Under the pieces are notes generated by a model. It saw only the letters and a list, made by a program, of their open reading frames with translations, made no database searches and was not told the DNA's origin. Position numbers and translations under genes: made by a program. A stretch of DNA of 10,443 nt from Chloroflexota bacterium (GTDB taxonomy: Bacteria; Chloroflexota; Anaerolineae; UBA3071), in assembly GCA_014383605.1 (NCBI GenBank), contig JACNHM010000195.1:1-10443 (forward strand). The letters run 5' to 3'. The stretch's first letter is position 1. Each line of letters starts with the position of its first letter. Positions 7,196-10,443 of the stretch are shown piece after piece.

Positions 7196-7229
7196 CAAGG
7201 CCCCTCACCCGGGCGGGTGAGGGGCCTTG
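7196..7229. terminator. Bidirectional hairpin between convergent genes
   Basis: A perfect 15-bp stem, CAAGGCCCCTCACCC (7196-7210) with GGGTGAGGGGCCTTG (7215-7229), closes a GGGC loop. It lies between the plus-strand aminotransferase and the minus-strand surface-protein gene, 38 bases beyond the stop codon of the latter. Neither side has a T-run, so it is a strong transcript-end hairpin rather than a canonical intrinsic terminator. The rest of the 156-base gap holds the alternative repeats just upstream and no gene. Confidence 0.7.
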
Positions 7230-7267
7230 TCGTGTCCGACGGCAAAGCTATCCCGATGTCCTGAAGC

Positions 7268-10200
7268 CTACTGCCGCCGCATCAGCAGTGGCAAATAGCA
7301 GGTGTTCACGACCGACGTCGGCGTGGGGGTCACCGTAGGCGTATCAGTTGGCGTCGCTGTCGGCGTATGCGTCGGCGTCGCCGTGGCCGTCGGCGTGATG
7401 GTGGGCGTCGCTGTCGGCGTGGGGGTGGGCGTGGGCGTCGGTGTCGCCGTGGCCGTCGGTGTGACCGTCGGCGTCGGCGTGGGTGTCGGCGTCGGCGTCA
7501 GTGTGGGCGTGGGCGTGGGTGTCGGCGTCGGCGTCGGCGTGGGCGTGGGGCTCACGACGGTCAGGGCCTGATCCAGGAAGCCGATCCGCTCGTCGGGGTT
7601 GTCCACGATGAGGTAGTAGACGCCAGAAGGGGTGCCGGCCGGGACGGTGATGCGCAGCAACTGCGACGAGAGGAAGGTCACCGGGGCGATCTCCACCGTC
7701 GGCGGCTGGCCGATGACGCCCAGGCGGACGTGGGATGGCGTGGCCTGGAAGCCCGTGCCCAGGATGTAGACGCTCCGGGGCTGGTCGTTGACGATGCTCG
7801 TCGGGTCTACGCCCGAAACCAGCGCCCGCCACCAGGGCTCCACGCAGTTGCCGTCGGCGTTGGTGTAGTAGAGATTGCCGTGGACGCCCAGGGCCAGCCC
7901 ACCCAGCGGCCCGAAGTCCATGTGGGCGTAGCCGTTCTCGTCCGTGGTTACTTCTGTGCTGTTGGCCAGGTCGTGGTTCTCCATGTTCGGCGCCGAATCC
8001 CAGCGGACCTGCAGCCGGGTGTTCGGTAGCTCGGACATGAGGTGCAGTTGGTCGTGGACGGCATCGGGCAGGAGAACAATCCAGGGCACGTAGACGGTGG
8101 CGCTGTTACCTCCGGCCGTCACCTCCACCGTGTCGTGGTCGTCAATTTCCACCCGCTGTGTGCTGGTGTAGACGTCGGTGCACCAGTCGCCGTTGTCGTT
8201 GCTGGTCGTTTGGGCCGTGCCCTTGAGGTTGCCGGCCTGGTCACGCAAGGTCACGTCTACCACGGCGTTCGGCGAAGTGCTGCCACACAGGTTGTCGTCG
8301 GTGGGGTAGACGCGCACGAACAGCGCCGAGCGGACGATGCCTACCTCGTGGCCGTCGGGCCGGATGTACCACAAGGCGACTGAGTGCCCGCTCTGCACGT
8401 CGAAGGGTGAGAAGTCCAGGGTGTAGTCACCAAACTCGTCGGTATGGCCTTCGACGCTGGGTCCCCCCTCGGTCCACACCTCGCCCCGCACGTCAGCCGG
8501 GTAGGCGACGTCGTAGACGTGGCCGGAGATGGTGTCGGCGCCGGCGTTCACCGTGCCCTCGATGCGGTTGACCTCGATGGTGATGAACGCGCCCTCGGTG
8601 TCCACTTCTACTGTGTCGCCGGGCACGATGTCCTGGCCGAAACCGGCGAAGAAGTTGCCGTCGCCATCGGCCCCGGTGTTGACCGTCTGCTTTTCCACGC
8701 CTGCACCATCCCTGAGGGTTACGTTGACGTAGGCGTTGGGCAGCACCTGGCCGTCTACCCAATTGTGGCTTTCCTGCACCCGGATGCGGTAGGGGCTCTC
8801 CACGGTGGAGGCCAGCTCGAAGCGGTTGTCGTCAGGGTTGGCATCGCCCAGATCGTTGGTGATCTCCACCGTGTTGGTGATGATCGTGCCACCGGGGATG
8901 TCGCGGCCCACGTCCACGCCCAGCTCGAAATCGCCATACCAGCCGGGACCCAGGTCACCCAGGTGCCAGACCACCAGGCCATCCTGAACCTCGCCGCCCC
9001 AGTTGTCCCAGGCGTGGCTGCAGTCGGCAGGCAGGAAGTCGGTGAGGACGGCGCTGCGCGCCGTGGCCTGGCCGTCGTTCCAGATGCGGATGCGGTAGCG
9101 GATCTGGTGGCCGGGCAGCACGGGCTCGTCCAGCAGCTCCTTCTCCACCCGCAGGTCCGGCCCGACCGTCAGCACGACCTCGGCCTGGTTGTCGTCGTAG
9201 CGCACCTCGGTGCTGGTGGTGCTTGCCTCGGCCACGTTGGTGAGGACGGTGCCCACCGGCGTGTCGTCGTTGATGCGCACCTGCACCCAGAAGCCGTGGG
9301 CGTCACCGGGGTTCATCCGGCCCAGGTGCCACACCAACCGGTTCCCCATGACGACCGGATCCATCCACCAACCGTGGCCAAGGTAGGTCACACCATCTGG
9401 CAAGGTGTCGGTAAAGACGACATCCTGGGCCGGCTCGGTGCCGTCGTTTTCAAAGTGCAGCCAGTATTGCAGGGTGTTGCCCGGCAGCGGCTCGCCCCAG
9501 TTGAAGTACTTGAAGGCGCGCACGTTGGGGCCGGGCGGCTGGGTGGTGAAGGAAAACTCGGCGTGGTTGTTGTCGGAGTCGCTGTCCGGCTCCTCGCTTG
9601 AGACATCCACGACGTTGGTCAGCTCTGTCCAGACGGGCACGTCATCGCCGATGCGCAGCTCCACGCGCATCTGCACCTGCCTCCAGTTGACCAGCGTGCC
9701 CAGGTTCCAACGGGCCCAGCCGGGCCCCTGGGCAGCAGGCGGGAAGTCCACCTCCAGATCATAGTTGCCCGTCGCCGGGTTCCAGTCGTAGCGGAGAACC
9801 TGGCCCAGAGTGGTATTGGCGGGGAAGGTGTCGGTCAAGGCGACGTCTGTGGCGGGGATGTTACCATGGTTCTGCACCTGCACCCAGGTGCTGTAGGTCT
9901 GCCCAGCCACGGGGCTGCCGCCTCCGTACCACTTACCCACCCAGAGGTTCACCTTGGGCTCATTGGGGGAGATGTCATGGTCCTGGGCATTGTTGTTGGG
10001 CTCGATGTCGCTGCTGGTGGTGTCAATCTCCACATGGTTGCGCAGGGTTGTGCCCCAGCCGATCGGCAGGTTGTCGTTCAGCCGCACGATCAGCTCCAGG
10101 TAGCCGCCGCGCCAGCCCGGCAGCTCGTCGCGCGTCCAGACCACCTGGCCCGGCTGGCTGGCGTCCACGCTCCAACCCTCGGGGTGCCACTCAGACACGA

Positions 10201-10387
10201 AGGTGACCGACAGCGGCAGCGTGTCGGTGATGCGCACGTGGAGCGCACTGGCTGGAAGGCTATTGCCATAGTCGATGTGATAGACGAGTTCGTAGCCGGG
10301 GGCCGGGTCCTTAGCAGGGACTCTGCAGTCTTTTCTAGTCGGGCAACAGCCAACTACTACATCTAGTGGTGTGTTTTTTTCAACCAC
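7268..10387 (-). CDS. DUF11-repeat secreted or surface protein, probably truncated at its 5' end
   Basis: 1039 residues from GTG 10387. Four DUF11 repeats lie at about 28-143 (abrupt start), 145-283, 287-408 and 409-530; each has a T-D-T-L-P, T-D-T-F-P or T-D-F-L-P strand and a T-N-x-V/A-E/D segment ending near D-N or N-N. At about 532-775 are beta-rich segments of carboxypeptidase-regulatory or Big-like type (N-V-T-L-R-D-G-A and D-V-T-L-R-D-Q-A are repeated). At 855-945 an IPT/TIG-like domain has V-S-G-V-D-P-T-S and I-L-G-T-G-F. Then comes a Thr-Pro linker (947-1024) and the tail [15 protein letters not shown]11 proteins are extracellular, but no signal peptide is present, the GTG has no ribosome binding site, and the first 25 residues are unlike the rest and AT-richer. 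The true gene probably had more repeats and a signal sequence. It is convergent with the aminotransferase gene, and its stop lies 38 bases from a shared hairpin. Confidence 0.85.
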   Translation of the reverse strand: MVEKNTPLDVVVGCCPTRKDCRVPAKDPAPGYELVYHIDYGNSLPASALHVRITDTLPLSVTFVSEWHPEGWSVDASQPGQVVWTRDELPGWRGGYLELIVRLNDNLPIGWGTTLRNHVEIDTTSSDIEPNNNAQDHDISPNEPKVNLWVGKWYGGGSPVAGQTYSTWVQVQNHGNIPATDVALTDTFPANTTLGQVLRYDWNPATGNYDLEVDFPPAAQGPGWARWNLGTLVNWRQVQMRVELRIGDDVPVWTELTNVVDVSSEEPDSDSDNNHAEFSFTTQPPGPNVRAFKYFNWGEPLPGNTLQYWLHFENDGTEPAQDVVFTDTLPDGVTYLGHGWWMDPVVMGNRLVWHLGRMNPGDAHGFWVQVRINDDTPVGTVLTNVAEASTTSTEVRYDDNQAEVVLTVGPDLRVEKELLDEPVLPGHQIRYRIRIWNDGQATARSAVLTDFLPADCSHAWDNWGGEVQDGLVVWHLGDLGPGWYGDFELGVDVGRDIPGGTIITNTVEITNDLGDANPDDNRFELASTVESPYRIRVQESHNWVDGQVLPNAYVNVTLRDGAGVEKQTVNTGADGDGNFFAGFGQDIVPGDTVEVDTEGAFITIEVNRIEGTVNAGADTISGHVYDVAYPADVRGEVWTEGGPSVEGHTDEFGDYTLDFSPFDVQSGHSVALWYIRPDGHEVGIVRSALFVRVYPTDDNLCGSTSPNAVVDVTLRDQAGNLKGTAQTTSNDNGDWCTDVYTSTQRVEIDDHDTVEVTAGGNSATVYVPWIVLLPDAVHDQLHLMSELPNTRLQVRWDSAPNMENHDLANSTEVTTDENGYAHMDFGPLGGLALGVHGNLYYTNADGNCVEPWWRALVSGVDPTSIVNDQPRSVYILGTGFQATPSHVRLGVIGQPPTVEIAPVTFLSSQLLRITVPAGTPSGVYYLIVDNPDERIGFLDQALTVVSPTPTPTPTPTPTPTPTLTPTPTPTPTPTVTPTATATPTPTPTPTPTATPTITPTATATPTHTPTATPTDTPTVTPTPTSVVNTCYLPLLMRRQ
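7316..7549 (-). repeat. Hexanucleotide-type repeat coding a Thr-Pro linker
   Basis: About 234 bases of degenerate 6-bp units (GGCGTC, GGCGTG or GGTGTC on the plus strand) encode 78 residues, almost all Thr-Pro with occasional Ala, Val, Ile, Leu, His or Asp in the pattern T-P-T-x. Such linkers are typically extended, often O-glycosylated, and connect surface domains to an anchor. The repeat leaves the opposite strand open, producing a spurious Val-Gly frame. Unit-number variation by slippage is likely. Confidence 0.9.
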
Positions 10388-10397
10388 AACATGTTGT
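10386..10397. other. 12-bp perfect palindrome ACAACATGTTGT
   Basis: ACAACATGTTGT is its own reverse complement and sits in the AT-richer terminal segment, over the nominal GTG start of the surface protein (10385-10387) and an ATG on the plus strand (10391). It could be a small dimeric-regulator site or part of an element end. Nothing else ties it to a function. Confidence 0.35.
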
Positions 10398-10443
10398 ATT
10401 TAGACGACCGAAATGAGCTCTATCGGCTCGATCGTGCACTTTA
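10391..10443 (+). CDS. Possible start of a plus-strand gene running off the window
   Basis: From ATG 10391 the plus strand stays open to the end and reads [17 protein letters not shown], a plausible protein start. There is no ribosome binding site upstream (the preceding bases are T- and A/C-rich), and 17 residues are too few to judge a family. If the surface-protein gene was broken by an insertion near 10313, this could be the element's own gene. In the minus direction the same region reads [13 protein letters not shown] then TAA at 10400-10402, an alternative but equally short reading. Confidence 0.2.
   Translation, partial: MLYLDDRNELYRLDRAL

Noticed and set aside
7316..7549. CRISPR or DNA satellite array
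   Set aside because: There are no constant repeat-spacer units; the 6-bp periodicity is explained by Thr-Pro codons in a continuing frame.
7302..7571. Plus-strand Val-Gly repeat protein
   Set aside because: It is the reverse-strand reading of the Thr-Pro linker repeat and has no start signal.
8444..9601. Long plus-strand open frame opposite the DUF11 gene
   Set aside because: Composition (G, V, H, A, D rich) is that of an antisense frame; the minus strand shows four DUF11 repeats over the same bases.

Overview
The window looks like a high-GC bacterial chromosome, most likely from the phylum Chloroflexota (Anaerolineae-like). This is inferred from three things: a large DUF11 surface protein with a long Thr-Pro linker ending in YLPLLMRRQ, a SpoVS-family gene, and intergenic spacers built of short self-complementary words. 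The assignment is by gene style, not by a phylogenetic marker.

Layout. 1-652 holds the tail of an unrecognised gene followed by a tightly packed HicB-HicA toxin-antitoxin pair with lower GC than its surroundings. 630-1793 is an orphan lipoprotein of the branched-chain amino-acid-binding type; its start overlaps hicA. After a spacer with several inverted repeats comes a small membrane protein (1981-2349) and a strong intrinsic terminator. Next is a likely metabolic operon, 2405-5311: a good promoter, the catalytic large subunit of methylmalonyl-CoA mutase (lacking a B12 domain), a PaaI-like hotdog thioesterase and methylmalonyl-CoA epimerase. The mutase and epimerase interconvert (S)- and (R)-methylmalonyl-CoA and succinyl-CoA, so this is a propionyl-CoA/methylmalonyl-CoA module. 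The B12-binding subunit and the MeaB-type GTPase are not in the window. An 83-84 bp structured element with terminal inverted repeats and flanking 6-7 bp direct repeats sits exactly at the mutase stop codon, as a MITE would.

5333-5833 is a SpoVS-like gene with its own promoter and a leader of about 165 nt. A further self-complementary spacer separates it from a fold-type I PLP aminotransferase (5939-7111). Convergent to that, on the minus strand, lies a 3.1 kb gene (7268-10387) for a repeat-rich secreted or surface protein. Its 5' end looks broken: there is no signal peptide and no ribosome binding site, the first DUF11 repeat starts abruptly, and base composition falls sharply at about 10313. 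The last 120 bases may be the edge of an inserted element or another replacement.

The most interesting points are the MITE-like element at a stop codon, three intergenic spacers of similar self-complementary architecture but different sequence, the C-terminal tail of the surface protein, and the abrupt junction near the right end.
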